From positions 162,619,941 through 162,683,940 of the forward strand of contig CM024755.1 of the NCBI GenBank assembly GCA_014218235.1: 64,000 bases of DNA, in the 5' to 3' direction. This stretch comes from Colocasia esculenta (taxonomy: Eukaryota; Streptophyta; Magnoliopsida; Alismatales; Araceae). The translations under genes and the position numbers were made by a program. The notes below the pieces were generated by a model. It was not told the DNA's origin. It did no database searches and was given only the letters and a program-made list of their open reading frames with translations. Shown one piece after another: positions 53,920 through 64,000 of this stretch; position 1 is the first letter of the stretch, and each line of letters opens with the position of its first letter.

Positions 53920-55635
53920 AAGTTGTTGGAGACAAGAATGGTGAAGTTTATTTGAATATTCCCTCTTCTTCCAAAGACTCGAGAGAGCTGGAAAAGGGAG
54001 GGTGGCAGATTCCACCTCATCTAGTGGTGGTTTTCTTTTCTTTTCTTTTCTTATCTCATTATCATCACTCTTTGTTTCAGAATTTTTTACTCATTATTTA
54101 TTCCTCCTCTTCTGCTTCTGACTTACTTGCTTCAGATGACGAGGCGAATGATGGGAATGCCAACCTGATTGCTTCAGATGAGCATATTCCCCTTCTTGGA
54201 GATTCTTCTCTTCCTTATAAAAGGAGAGTGCGGGAGTTCGTCCTGGGCAGCTGTTGATTTTGCAACCGAGGTTGATAATATTGAGCCATCATTCAACTGT
54301 TCATTTCCTGAAACAACGGTGACGGGGTGCGACGATAGTGCTTCTGCATATGCTGAGTTTAGAGCCTTAGCAGAACAACATCCTTTTACACCTGTCGACG
54401 CTTATATCCCGAGGTCCGACAAGGAATGTCTTGCCATGGAACCAATTTCTGCGGGTGACTTTCTTTACTGAGCTGATATACAATCTTTGGCGAATATATT
54501 TTCTTTCATGCTTGACTTCTTTTCTTGTATTCAGGTGGCTAGCCTTTCTGCGACCAGCTTTTCTCCTAGGGAATGATGGATCCATATTCCACCTTCGTAA
54601 CCAGTTCACCTTTCCTCCCTTGGGAGAATTTGGGGAGCCCATTTTTTGAATCACATGCGTATTCTGCATTTCAAGTTGGGGATACCGCAGATGGCGCCGG
54701 GCTCCTTGGGCAAACAGACCATAGTCCTGAGCCATCCATACCACCAATTGACGGAGGAAGCTTAGATCCACCTGTAGCTGATTATTTCTCTGCTCCTCAA
54801 GAGGTTTGTACCGAAGAGTCGAATTTTGTTCGACTTTTGATTCCTAAGGCAGAAGTAGAGGAGAGGAATCCCTCACCCAGTGAGTTATAGCAGCTTTCAT
54901 TTTCTCATTTTCCTCTGGATTTTGCCAGCTTCATTGTCAGTTGCTGATCCATATACTTGTTATGCGCCAGGTAATCCACCACCTCCAGATTTTGACGATG
55001 GTGGGTCCTTGCCACTGGGACTTGATGCTTTATCTGGGCATGGCGTAGAATGGCCCACAAGGGATCAACCGAATCCCGGTGCTGAGGATGATGACCTTTG
55101 GGATTTTCTCCTTAGCCGAGTAAGGGCAGTGGTTAATTCAAAAGATCCTCCACCGATTGATGCTGTCAAGCGAGTGTTGAAGGACAAAACTATGCTGGCT
55201 TTCAACTCAGGTATCGTTCAGGATCGATGGATGGCATTTGTTGAAGATATCTGGGGCGAAGTATATCGCCGCCATGGTAATGTAGTCTGGGCCGCTTATA
55301 ACCAAGGGATCCAGACTTTAGAAGGTGACCTTTGTTCATTGGCCAGTGACGCTGATAGACGCGGCTCCCGGATTACTGAAGTGCGTAAAGGCTGGAAGAC
55401 GCGAAAGCTGAAAATCACTGTAGAGATGGAAAATATCATCCGTCTGCAGAGGGGACTTGAGGAGGCACGATCTTCTCTGGGCCAGGAAGTCAAGGATGAC
55501 GCCAAGGACTCCGAAGAGGAGGCTGCCTTTGTTAGGGATGATGAAGAATATCGCCGTTCCATATCTTGCAAGACCAAAGAAGTTGAACGACTGAAGAGGA
55601 AGAAACCTTCCTGGCTTCGTTTTGGGTTGAAGTGA
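53920..55635 (+). pseudogene. Antisense-gene exons in the outer Tat element (PMD exon missing)
   Basis: Exons at about 53920-54026, 54136-54454, 54570-54879 and 54971-55635, on the strand opposite to outer pol, match exons 3 to 6 of the inner antisense gene. The last exon shares QDRWMAFVEDIW, a coiled-coil LQRGLEEARSSLGQEVKDDA and EVERLKRKKPSWL with the inner copy. Introns lie at corresponding places: inner 120, 113 and 82 nt; outer about 109, 115 and 91 nt. The second of these exons needs a frame change near 54250. With the PMD exon lost, this copy is treated as a pseudogene. Confidence 0.7.
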
Positions 55636-55814
55636 TTGTGTATAGGTTCTTCCATTCTGGCCTCTTGTCTTGTATGCAGTAACTATTATGCTCTGCTTGT
55701 TTGTTACAGAGCGGCTTGTAATTATGTAAATACTAAATGAAGGACAGAGAAGTCCTCCCTTCCATCCCTTTTCCCTTTTTCTCTCTTTTCTTTTCGTTTT
55801 TTTTTTCATACATT

Positions 55815-56230
55815 ACCAATCTTAGCGCCCTTTCAGGTTTTCGCTGAAATTGGTCCCCTTCAGCTTTTTCCAACGCACCTTTGCGGGTTTTCACGTTGAG
55901 GGGTTATCCATTTTTGCCTGAAGCTCCCTTTCGGGTATTCACCTCAGCTGGATTTTTTGAACACAATGTGGTTGTGTTCTCAAGTCCATCGGAGTATCTC
56001 TATTTTTAACCCCTTTCTTTTCCTCTTTTTTCTTTTTGATTGATTTTTTTTTTGATGATTTTCTTTCACATTACCAGTCTCAGTGCCCTTTCGGGTTTTT
56101 ACTGAAACTGGCCCCCTTTAGCTTTTTCCAACGCGCCTTTGCGGGTTTTCATGTTGAGGGGTTATCCATTTTTGCATGAAGCGCCCTTTCGGGTTTTCAC
56201 CTCAGCTGGATTTTTTTTTGATCTTTTTAC
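55815..56230 (-). repeat. CCCGAAAGGG hairpin blocks in the outer element
   Basis: Two blocks, read on the minus strand, carry the same GTGAAAACCCGAAAGGGCGC-type words and the AGAGATAC segment as the inner element at 42520-42730 and 43320-43530. They lie just beyond the 3' end of the antisense exons, the same relative place. Confidence 0.75.
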
Positions 56231-56289
56231 CCTCTATCGGGGTATCTCTATTTTTAACCCCTTTCTTTTTTTCTTTTTTTTTGATATTC

Positions 56290-57264
56290 AGCATTCGAGA
56301 CATTTCATTGATTTCTAGATGGATTTGTTGGCATTGGTTTTTCGATTTGGATGTGAATATGTTGGCTTACCTTTGTGGTATTCAGGTCAGAATATGGGAT
56401 TTGGGTTTGATTTGGCTCTGGATTTTGGTTTTGGTTTTGGTTTTGGTTTAGCCTACCTTGGTGGTTTGTGGCTATGGATTTGAAATTGCATTTGGATATG
56501 GTCTGCCTTGATGGCTTACTGGCCATAGTTTTGAGTTTGGATTTGATATAGCCCACCTTTGTGGTTTGCTGGCTAAGGATTTGGGATATAGCCTACCTTT
56601 GTGGTTTTCTGGCTACGGTTAGAATTCGGATTTGAGATAGCCTACCTTTGTAGTTTGATGGCCATGGATTTGAGTATGTCCTGCCTTGGTGGCTTGTTGG
56701 CTATGACTGGAGTTTGGGTTTGATATAGCTTAGCTTTGTGGTTTGCAGGCTATAGGTTTGGAATTATATTTGGGTATAGCCTGCCTTGATGGCTTACTTG
56801 GGATGATTGGGATTTGAATTTGAGCTAGCTGGCTTTTGTGGCTTGCAAGTGGTACTTTGAGCTTTTGAATTGACTTAGCCCTCCTTAATGGCTTTTTGGG
56901 CCAAGAGTTTGGTATTGGAATTTGGTGTAGCCTACCTTTATGGTTTGCTGGCTATGATTTTGAACTTGGGTATAGATTTTGGTTTCGAATTTGGGTTTGT
57001 GTTGGGTTCAGCCTACCTTGATGGTTTGTGGCTACATTTGGTATTTGGTTTTGATATACATCGTGGGATTGGATATGGTTTTGAATTGAATTTAGGTATG
57101 CCTGCCTTGGTGGCTTGTTGGCTGTGGTTTGGAATTTTGACTTGAAAATAGCCTACCTTTGTGGTTTGTTGGCTATGGATTTGAGATTGTATTCGGATAT
57201 GACCTGCCTTGATGGCTTGTTGGCTATGATTGGAGTTTGGGTTTGATTTCGCCTACCTTTGTGG
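56290..57264. repeat. Post-pol satellite-like array, part 1 (outer element)
   Basis: Tandem units of about 80 bp made of two halves, TATAGCCTACCTTTGTGGTTTG and GCCTGCCTTGATGGCTTACT in shortened variants, each followed by CTGGCTATGG and a TTTGGATTTG-like stretch. These are the inverted, expanded form of the 41880-42250 array. Open frames across it (Trp/Leu/Gly-rich) are repeat translations. Confidence 0.85.
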
Positions 57265-57560
57265 TGTTAGGATCGAATGGGTGAATGGATCAGATCTAGA
57301 AGGGGGGGTTGAATAGATCTAATACCAATTTATGCGGAAGCTCAAGCAATTTAAAATTACTTTGAATTAGAGATTAATTCACCTAAACAATTTACTAATC
57401 TGAAGTGTGATTAGTGTGTGCGAGCAAATTGATTAGTAGTGTGAACGAAATCCCTATGCATGCATCTAGCTTAATACAAAGTCAAACTACAATTCAAACC
57501 ATTGCACAAAAGATTTTTAGGTGTTTCGAAAATCACCTCCAGTGACTCTTACGTCCACCC

Positions 57561-57836
57561 CTCACACAGTGAGGCCACACTACTCAAAACCTTGAGTACA
57601 ACTCACACCGGAGCACGACGACTCCAAACACCCTTGAGCACGACGACTCAAGAAACAACCGGAGCACGACGATTCTAAACCCTTTGAGTACGACGACTCA
57701 AAGAAAACCCAGGAGATAGGTACGACGACCTACTCCACAAACCACTTATGAGTACGACGACTCACAAGCACTTGAGCACAACGACTCAACACCGGAGCAC
57801 TATGGCTCCAAACCTTTGGATCACGAAAGATCCAAG
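57561..57836. repeat. Hairpin array with constant loop and changing stems
   Basis: At least nine consecutive hairpins. The stems vary: CTCAC/GTGAG, TGAGT/ACTCA, GGAG/CTCC, CTTGAG/CTCAAG, TTTGAG/CTCAAA, TAGG/CCTA extended by GGAG/CTCC, TGAG/CTCA, GGAGC/GCTCC, TTGGATC/GATCCAA. The loop of the middle ones is constant at [CT]ACGACGA. Spacing is 20 to 40 nt. Confidence 0.88.
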
Positions 57837-58474
57837 TTCTGCTAGAACAAGCTCAATTAGAGAATAGATCCTCTAGCCCGATCTATCTCAATACAATGAT
57901 GAAAATCGAACAAACAGAATTAAGTGATCTGTGTAGAACACATACACAGATCACACAATGAAAAACTGGATGAACACTCCAAGAAAATAAATGAAATAGA
58001 TGTGACTTGGATGTTCCTTGATGAAGAAGACTTGCAGAAGCTTGGATTGAAGACGCTTGAAGGAATTCGTTGGAGATCTTCTTCAATCCACGATGCTCTG
58101 CTTTGATGGCATTCGGATTGCCAGTTCTTCTTCTTCCTTTGCTGCTCTTCAGTTGAATCTGCTCCCTTGCCTAGCACAGCAAGCTTCTCTTCAGAGATTC
58201 CCCTCGATTCCCACGTCCTTCCTCTTGAAAGGATGGCCTGCAACTTCTGGAGATGGAGCAAGATCTGGAAAGCCCCCTTTGGCCGCCAAAAAGCTTCTTC
58301 TGGAAGTGTATGGGCTCTCTTGCCTTTGGGGTACAAGGAACATGGGTATTTATAGCCCATATGTCCATAAAGTGCCTTGCGGTGCATGGGCACGAAAACC
58401 TAGGTCAGATCCCCTAAATCCCAAGCAGCCACGTGTCCAGACAAAATCACGATTTTGAGTTTCAGCCGGAGTGT

Positions 58475-58800
58475 GTCGACTTGTCCAAGGAGTGTGTCGA
58501 CACACTGTCCCAAACTGGCAGAATTGGTTCTCTGGGAAGAGTCACTAGTGTCGACACTACTTCAGGCTGTGTCGACACACTGTCCAGAACTGACAAAAAG
58601 GTCTTCTGGGAACTAGATCTAGTGTCGACACCACTTGAGGCTGTGTCGACACACAGTACAAACCCGTCAACTGGGTTCTCAGGGAACTGGGACTAGTGTC
58701 GACACCACTTGAGGCTGTGTCGACACACTTGACCTTTTCTTCATCATTTTGCCTTAGGGTTTAAAACCCTGTGTCGACACCAGTAGTGGGTGTGTCGACA
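58475..58800. repeat. GTGTCGACAC palindrome array
   Basis: About ten copies of TGTCGAC occur here, most within the full palindrome GTGTCGACAC. Pairs of palindromes sit in a unit of about 75-80 bp that also contains CACTTGAGGCTG and a TTCTCTGGGAACT segment. Confidence 0.85.
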
Positions 58801-59194
58801 CTACCATGACAAAATCTGTATATACCTGCAAATTTAATACATAAATCATTAGTACAAGATATTATCGTTAAAGTATGAGATGTTAAACATCAATAACATG
58901 TTGTTTAAGCATTATTGTGATATGTATTAAATGTATAACATGTTCAACATATCATCATCAAAATCACAATATGTCATCATTAAAATCATGATATGTCATC
59001 ATTAAAATTCATAATATGTCATCATTAAAATCATGATATGTCATCATTAAAATAACAATATGTCATCATTAACATAATAATATGTCATCATTAAAATCAC
59101 AATATGTCATCATCAAAATCAAAGTATGAGTGATGTTCATTGGTCATCATTAAAATGCAACTTTAGGAAATTCCAAAACACACTCAACCCAACA

Positions 59195-60060
59195 TGTGGT
59201 TTGTTGGCGGTGAATTTATGATTCGGATTGGATATAGCCTACCTTTGTGGTTTGCTGACTATGAATTTGAATTGGGTTTGATATAGCCTACCTTTGTGGT
59301 TTTCTGGCTATGGGTTCGGAATTTAGATTTGAGTATAGCCTGCCTTGATGGCTTACTGGCTATGGTTTAGGACTTGGAGTATGGATTTGACATAGCCTAC
59401 CTTTGTGGTTTACTGGCTATGGATTTGAAATTTGGATTTGGGTTTGGATATGGCCTGCTTTGCTGGCTTATTGGCTATGGTTTAGGACTTGGATTTGAGG
59501 TAGCCTACCTTTGTGGTTTGCTGGCTATAGATTTGAAATTTGATTTTGATATGGCATGCCTTGATGGCTTACTGGCTATGGATTTGGATTTGAGTTTGAT
59601 ATAGCCCACCTTTGTGGTTTGCTGGTTATGGATCAGAAACTTGAATTTGGGTGTAGCCTGCCTTGGTGGCTTGTTGGCTACGGTTTGGAATTTAGGTTTG
59701 ATATAGCCTACCTTCGTGGTTTGCTGGCTATGGATTTGGAATTATATTTGGGTATGGCCTGCCTTGATGGCTTTCTGGCTATAGTTGAAGTTCGGATTTG
59801 GTATAGCCTACCTTTGTGGTTTGCTGGCTATGGTTTTGGAATTGGGTTTGAATATGGCCTGCCTTGATGGCTTACTGGCTACGAGTTTGGAATTCAGATT
59901 TGGTATAGCCTACCTTTGTGGTTTGCTGGCTATGGATTTGGAATTATATTTAGGTATGGCCTGCTTTGATGGCTTTCTGGCTATAGTTGAAATTCGAATT
60001 TGGTATAGCCTACCTTTGTGGTTTGCTGGCTATGGTTTTGGAATCACATTTGGCAGAAGA
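59195..60060. repeat. Post-pol satellite-like array, part 2 (outer element)
   Basis: Continuation of the 56290-57264 array after the solo LTR, with the same TATAGCCTACC and GCCTGCCTTGATGG half-units in regular alternation. It ends about 240 bp before the integrase C-terminus of the outer element. Confidence 0.85.
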
Positions 60061-60299
60061 TGCAAAATAACCCTTCTGACTTTCACTTATTCTTTTGCTA
60101 TTTGAATTTGTACATAGAGTGCCTTTGGCTTTATGCTTTGGCTGTGACGGAGGGATTTATGGATTTGGATTGTATGATGGATAGGTGGAGATTTGATTCC
60201 TTTGCCCCCATCTATGGCAACCTTTATCTCAATATGAGTTCTTGGAAAGGATACCTTTCATTCTTCTTCGGCTTTGTGCCGATCTGGATGATCGGGCTC

Positions 60300-63200
60300 T
60301 TATCTTGACGACTGGCCAGGGAATTCATGTTCTGGCGCATGATATAGTTTCAGGTGTTTGCCATTGAGTGGAGGAAAGGACACAATACCTTTGTGGTCAA
60401 CTAGCCGATATGCACCTCCTTCATACGCCAAGGTGACTATATATGGGCCAAGCCAAGTGGGCTGCAATTTGCCACATGACTTTTCTGCCATTGCTTCTCT
60501 GCATTTGACCATGACGAGGTTTCCTTGCTTGAATGCTCTTGGTCTTGCCAATTTATTGAAGGCACGAGCCATTCTAGCTTGATATACTTGGAGTGATTTA
60601 TATACTTCGAGCCGCTTTCCTTCTAGATTGGAGAGCTCGTCAAGTCTTCTTTTTATTTGACTTTGATCTTGACTTTGAAATTCATTTTGAATTGCCACCC
60701 GATAGGATGTCATTTCAATTTCGATGAGTATCATTGCCTCAGCTCCATATACCAAGGAGAAAGGCGAACATCCGGTGGGGGTTTTATATACTGTTCGATA
60801 AGCCCAAAGAGCTTCATGAACTTTTTCTCCCCATTCCCGCTTTCTATTGCCGACTATTTTGGCAAGCAACTTGCAGAGAGTTTTGTTGAAGGCTTCGGCC
60901 AACCCATTTGCTTGTGGATTGTATACTGAAGATGTTCTCCAATCAATATGGAATTTGGCCGCCAAGGCATATATTGTTTTATTTCTGAATTATGACCCAT
61001 TATCGGATATGATCCTGTGAGGGGTACCAAATCTGTATATTATGTTTTGTTTGACGAATTTGGCGACTGATTCTCCCGTTACCTCCCTTAATGGGATAGC
61101 TTCAGCCCATCGAGAGAAATAATCTGTGGCAGCCAATATAAATTTGTGACCTTGAGATGAGGGTGGGAATGGTCCCACAATATCCATTCCCCATTCTGCG
61201 AAGGGCCATGTTGGCGCCGTAGGATGTAGCATATTTGGAGATTTCCTCGGCACGGGGCCGAATGCTTGGCATTGATGACATGTACGGGCATATTGGATGC
61301 AATCCGCGTACATGGTAGGCCAACAGAAGCCTTTTAGTTTGATATTGATTTTCATCTTTTCCCCTGCCTGATGTGCACCACACAAGCCAGAGTGAACTTC
61401 TTTCATTATGATTTTGGCTTCTTTGAGAGATAAGCATCTGAGGAGGACTGGTCCTTTTCTTTCGTGGACCAATCTGTATAATTGATCTCCTATCAATTGA
61501 TATGATGCAGCTCTACGTAAGAGATGAATTCTTTGAGCCCGGTTAGGAGGTAGCCAACCTTTCTTGATTTTGATAATCGGCTCACGCCAATCTTCATTTA
61601 CTGTATTTTCTTCTATATTGTATACTTCCTCAATTGCAATATTGGACTCATCGTCGAGAACACTCGGCATGAGTCTTCTATGACGGACAATTATGTCCAA
61701 TTCTCCTTCGGGAGGCAGTTTTATGGCAGAGGCCAATTTAGCAAGAGCATCTGCCTGAGAATTTTCACTTCTTGGCACATGAGATATGTCGAAGAAGTTG
61801 AATTGCTCTTTGAGCTTCATGACCGTGATATAGTATGGAAACAGTTGTTCCTTTCGGACTTCATACTGGCCTAACACTTGTCGTATGACCAGCTGTGAGT
61901 CACCATAAACTTGTATACTTTTGACCCCCATTTCGAGAGCCAGCCGGAGCCCAATAATTAGAGCTTCATATTCAGCTTCATTATTTGTGAGCGGCTTCAT
62001 GAGAGCACAAGAATTATATAATATTCCTCCTTGAGGAGTGACCAGGACGATACCTGCTCCAGTAGAGAGACTGGCAGACCCATCGGTATAGCGGAGAGTT
62101 CGGGAAGCTCCATCGAAATATAATTCCCAAGAGGGTAATTCAATTGTGATGACCTCTCGGGAGTTTGGATTTTCTTGGGCTTGATTATCTCTTTCATTTG
62201 CAGGAGAAAGAGTTTCTTCTTCTGGAAGATCTGTAGACAAGGGAGAATCTTCCGGCACTGGATGTGCAGCCAAGAATTCAGCTAAGCCTTGCCCTTTGAT
62301 TGCCTTTTGTGGGATGTATGTGATATCAAACTCCATGAGGAGCAAAGCCCATTTTACGAGCCTTCCTGACAATATGGGTTGTCTCAGCAGATATTTGAGT
62401 GGATCATACTTGGAGATGAGTTTGATTTCATGAGCCAACAGATAATGCCGTAATTTCTTGGCGGCAAATATCAGTGCTAGGCAGACTTTCTCCATTGGAG
62501 CATATCGAAGTTCTGGACCGATCAGCTTCCTGCTGAGATAATATAGAGGTTGCTCCTCGCCTTCTTCATTTATTTGTGCTAATAGAGCTCTCAAAGAGGC
62601 GTCCATAGCTGCAATATAGAGTATAAGAGACTTTCCAACGATTGGGGCTCCCAACACTGGTGGAGTGAGAAGATATTGTTTTATTTGCTCGAAGGCAGCT
62701 TGGCATCCTTGATCCCATATGAAGGGAGCATCTTTTTTCATCAGCTTGCCGAAGGGCATGGATCTTTCTGAGAGATTAGAGATGAATCGCCTGATATAGG
62801 CTAATTTCCGTTGAAATGACCTTAGCTCGGTCAAATTTTGAGGAGATGGCAGTTGCTGGATCGCCTTGATTTTGTCGGGATCTATTTCTATTCCCCGATA
62901 TTTGACGATGAAGCCCAGGAACTTGCCGCTTGAAACCCCAAATGCACATTTCATGGGGTTCATTTTCAATTTGAATTGACGAAGTCTTTCAAAAACACGG
63001 CGAAGATCAGATAAATGGTCTTCCCATTTTTTGGTTTTGACGACTAAGTCATCCACATAGCATTCGACTATATCATGAATCATCTCATTGAATATCTTGG
63101 TCATGGCTCTTTGGTATGTGGCTCCTGCATTCTTCAAGCCGAAGGGCATCCTTTTGTAGTTGAAGATACCTTTGGGTGATCTGAATGCAGTATGATCTTT

Positions 63201-63752
63201 ATCTTTGATCGCTATCCGGATTTGATTATAGCCTGAAGACTCGTCCATAAAAGATAGAGCTTCATGGCCGGTGGTCATATCCATCATAGTTTCTGTAATT
63301 GGAACTGGGAAGTCATCTTTGGGACATGCTTTATTCAAATCCTTGTAGTCAATGCATATCCGGACTTGACCGTTCTTTTTATTTACTGGAACAATATTGG
63401 CGAGCCAAATTGGATATATGCATGACTCGATGAACTCTACTTCAGAAAGTTTGTCGACTTCAGCATTTACTTTGAATTCCAGCTCATACTGCATGCGCCT
63501 TTGAGCTTGTTTGACAGGCTTGGCTGTATGAAATATAGATAATTCATGCTCGGCGACTGATGGCTCTAGCCCGGGCATTTCTTTGTAATTCCAAGCAAAA
63601 CAATCTTGAAATTCCAGGAGGAAGATTTTGTAAGATTCCCTTTCTTGTTCATCAAGAAGGGCACTGATGAAGACTGGCCGGGGATTTTCTTGATCCCCGA
63701 GGTTGAGCTCAATTAATTCATCAACAGTGGCTTGCCCTCCATCTTCAATTTC
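60300..63752 (-). pseudogene. pol of the outer Tat element: RT, RNase H, archaeal RNase H, integrase
   Basis: One continuous minus-strand frame of about 1150 codons, broken only by a stop at 60990-60992. Order: GLEPSVAEHE, RT with RICIDYKDLNKACPKDDFP, FMDESSGYNQI and YVDDLVVK; RNase H (LYIAAMDASLRALLAQ); archaeal RNase H (YFDGAS, NNEAEYEAL, GDSQLV, QADALA); integrase HHCC (HSGLCGAH, CHQC) and WGMDIVGPF, IISDNGS, then after the stop NGLAEAFNKTL. The stop replaces a Gln codon seen in the inner copy (CAA to TAA). The upstream frame ends at another TAA (63753-63755), also where the inner copy has CAA. Closely related to the inner pol. Confidence 0.92.
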
Positions 63753-63755
63753 TTA

Positions 63756-64000
63756 AGGAGCTGGTTGAAGATCTACGAAGTCTTCTTCGTCGTCAGGGTA
63801 GGCGACTAGAACTTCGTAGAAATTTGTATCTTCAGAATTTATTGGCGAAGATTGCTCGTCAGATTCTTCCGGCGATTCTTCGTCTAATGATCCCTTGGTG
63901 GAACAGAAAATATCTTCTTGCGGGTTAGAATTGGAAGGTGCTTGGCTGCTTTTTGCACTGCAAGCATCTGGTAGTAGCCCAACAACATTGGCTGAGAAGA
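63756..64000 (-). pseudogene. Upstream pol linker of the outer Tat element (partial)
   Basis: In the same frame as the pol ORF and separated from it by a single stop. It is acidic (EESDEQSSPINSEDTNFYEV) and corresponds to inner residues just before RT. Protease and gag would lie beyond the window. Confidence 0.7.

Larger units (their letters stand above)
57265..59194. mobile_element. Solo LTR of a different LTR-retrotransposon family (TSD TGTGG)
   Basis: 1930 bp, starting TGTTAGGATCG and ending CAACCCAACA, with TGTGG duplicated at 57260-57264 and 59195-59199. It interrupts the satellite array cleanly. It contains a hairpin array (57561-57836), a GTGTCGACAC array (58475-58800) and ATGTCATCATTAAAAT repeats (58930-59130). 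A TATTTATA box-like element is near 58350. No internal coding region is present, hence solo LTR. Orientation is not determined, and short ORFs on both strands at 57920-58458 lack support. Confidence 0.88.
20909..64000 (+). other. Importin intron 20 or broken gene end: nested transposon region
   Basis: Exon 20 ends with a normal GT donor (GTAGG) after GTGTTGGAG. The next importin-9 segment expected from family alignments, following EVLE, was searched for by eye on the plus strand and not found. Everything recognised after this point is transposon sequence. 20909-21766 is plain AT-rich intron. Either the intron exceeds 43 kb, or the gene has been disrupted and its 3' half is elsewhere. Confidence 0.6.
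26910..64000 (-). mobile_element. Outer Tat-lineage Ty3/gypsy element (minus strand, truncated by window end)
   Basis: Reading on the minus strand: pol (63752 to 60300), post-pol satellite array, antisense exons, polypurine tract, 3' LTR. The 3' LTR is 26910-28205 plus 52142-53174 (about 2.3 kb), split by the inner element. Its ends are TGTTGGCATA (at 53174) and GTGTCCACA (at 26910). The polypurine tract (53175-53190, plus strand AATGCCCCCCATGGG) matches that of the inner element. Its 5' LTR, gag and protease lie beyond 64000. It inserted into the copia relic. It predates the inner element and the solo LTR, both of which interrupt it. Confidence 0.85.

Noticed and set aside
57920..58393. 157-codon minus-strand and 133-codon plus-strand ORFs in the solo LTR
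   Set aside because: They overlap on opposite strands within an LTR, have no recognised domain and no independent support.
56290..60105. Several Trp/Gly/Leu-rich ORFs resembling membrane proteins
   Set aside because: They are direct translations of the post-pol tandem repeat and repeat the same peptide words in each unit.

Overview
This is nuclear DNA from a flowering plant. The only host gene is a plant importin-9 (IPO9/Kap-beta family) with about twenty short, correctly spliced exons. The rest is intergenic DNA and intron filled with plant-type transposable elements. These are Ty3/gypsy elements of the Tat lineage (they carry a second, archaeal-type RNase H), a Ty1/copia relic, non-autonomous LTR elements with an initiator-Met primer site, hAT-type elements, tRNA-derived SINEs and a long foldback element. 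The species cannot be named from the sequence. No rRNA genes, functional tRNA genes, CRISPR arrays or organellar genes were seen.

Layout. 1-2820: intergenic DNA with a SINE-like unit, a 23-bp tandem repeat and a hAT-type element, then a TATA box and telo-box. 3029-20908: twenty exons encoding about 621 residues of importin-9, homologous to the N-terminal ~60% of the protein. Intron 2 is a U12-type AT-AC intron. Intron 9 holds a complete 3.9-kb LTR element with TSD TTATT. Intron 12 holds minisatellites, a hAT element with TSD GAAATGAT, a 2.3-kb Tat-type LTR and a LINE fragment. 20909-64000: no further importin exon was recognised, so this is either a giant intron of more than 43 kb or a gene broken by transposons.

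The region from 20909 on is a nested stack. A 1.16-kb foldback element comes first (TSD CTTCTGAC). A copia integrase relic on the minus strand follows, split by a complete 2.9-kb LTR element (TSD GAATT). Next is a large minus-strand Tat element that starts at 26910 and runs off the right edge. A complete 23.9-kb plus-strand Tat element (28206-52141, TSD GTAGA) sits inside its 3' LTR. A solo LTR of another family (57265-59194, TSD TGTGG) sits in its post-pol satellite array.

How the parts work together. The Tat elements have gag, protease, RT, RNase H, archaeal RNase H and integrase on one strand. Downstream, on the opposite strand, they carry an intron-containing gene with a plant mobile domain (PMD) exon and coiled-coil exons. 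Four of its exons and the introns between them are recognisable in both copies. The LTRs are packed with short palindromes: an alternating array just upstream of the TATA box (U3) and a cluster of small hairpins near the LTR end (U5). Stem sequences differ between hairpins and between LTRs, but complementarity is kept. An unrelated solo LTR shows a similar pattern, with a constant loop and changing stems. These hairpin arrays and the antisense spliced PMD cargo are the strongest candidates for undescribed biology here. All coordinates, splice sites and TSDs were read by eye; no alignment or database search was run.
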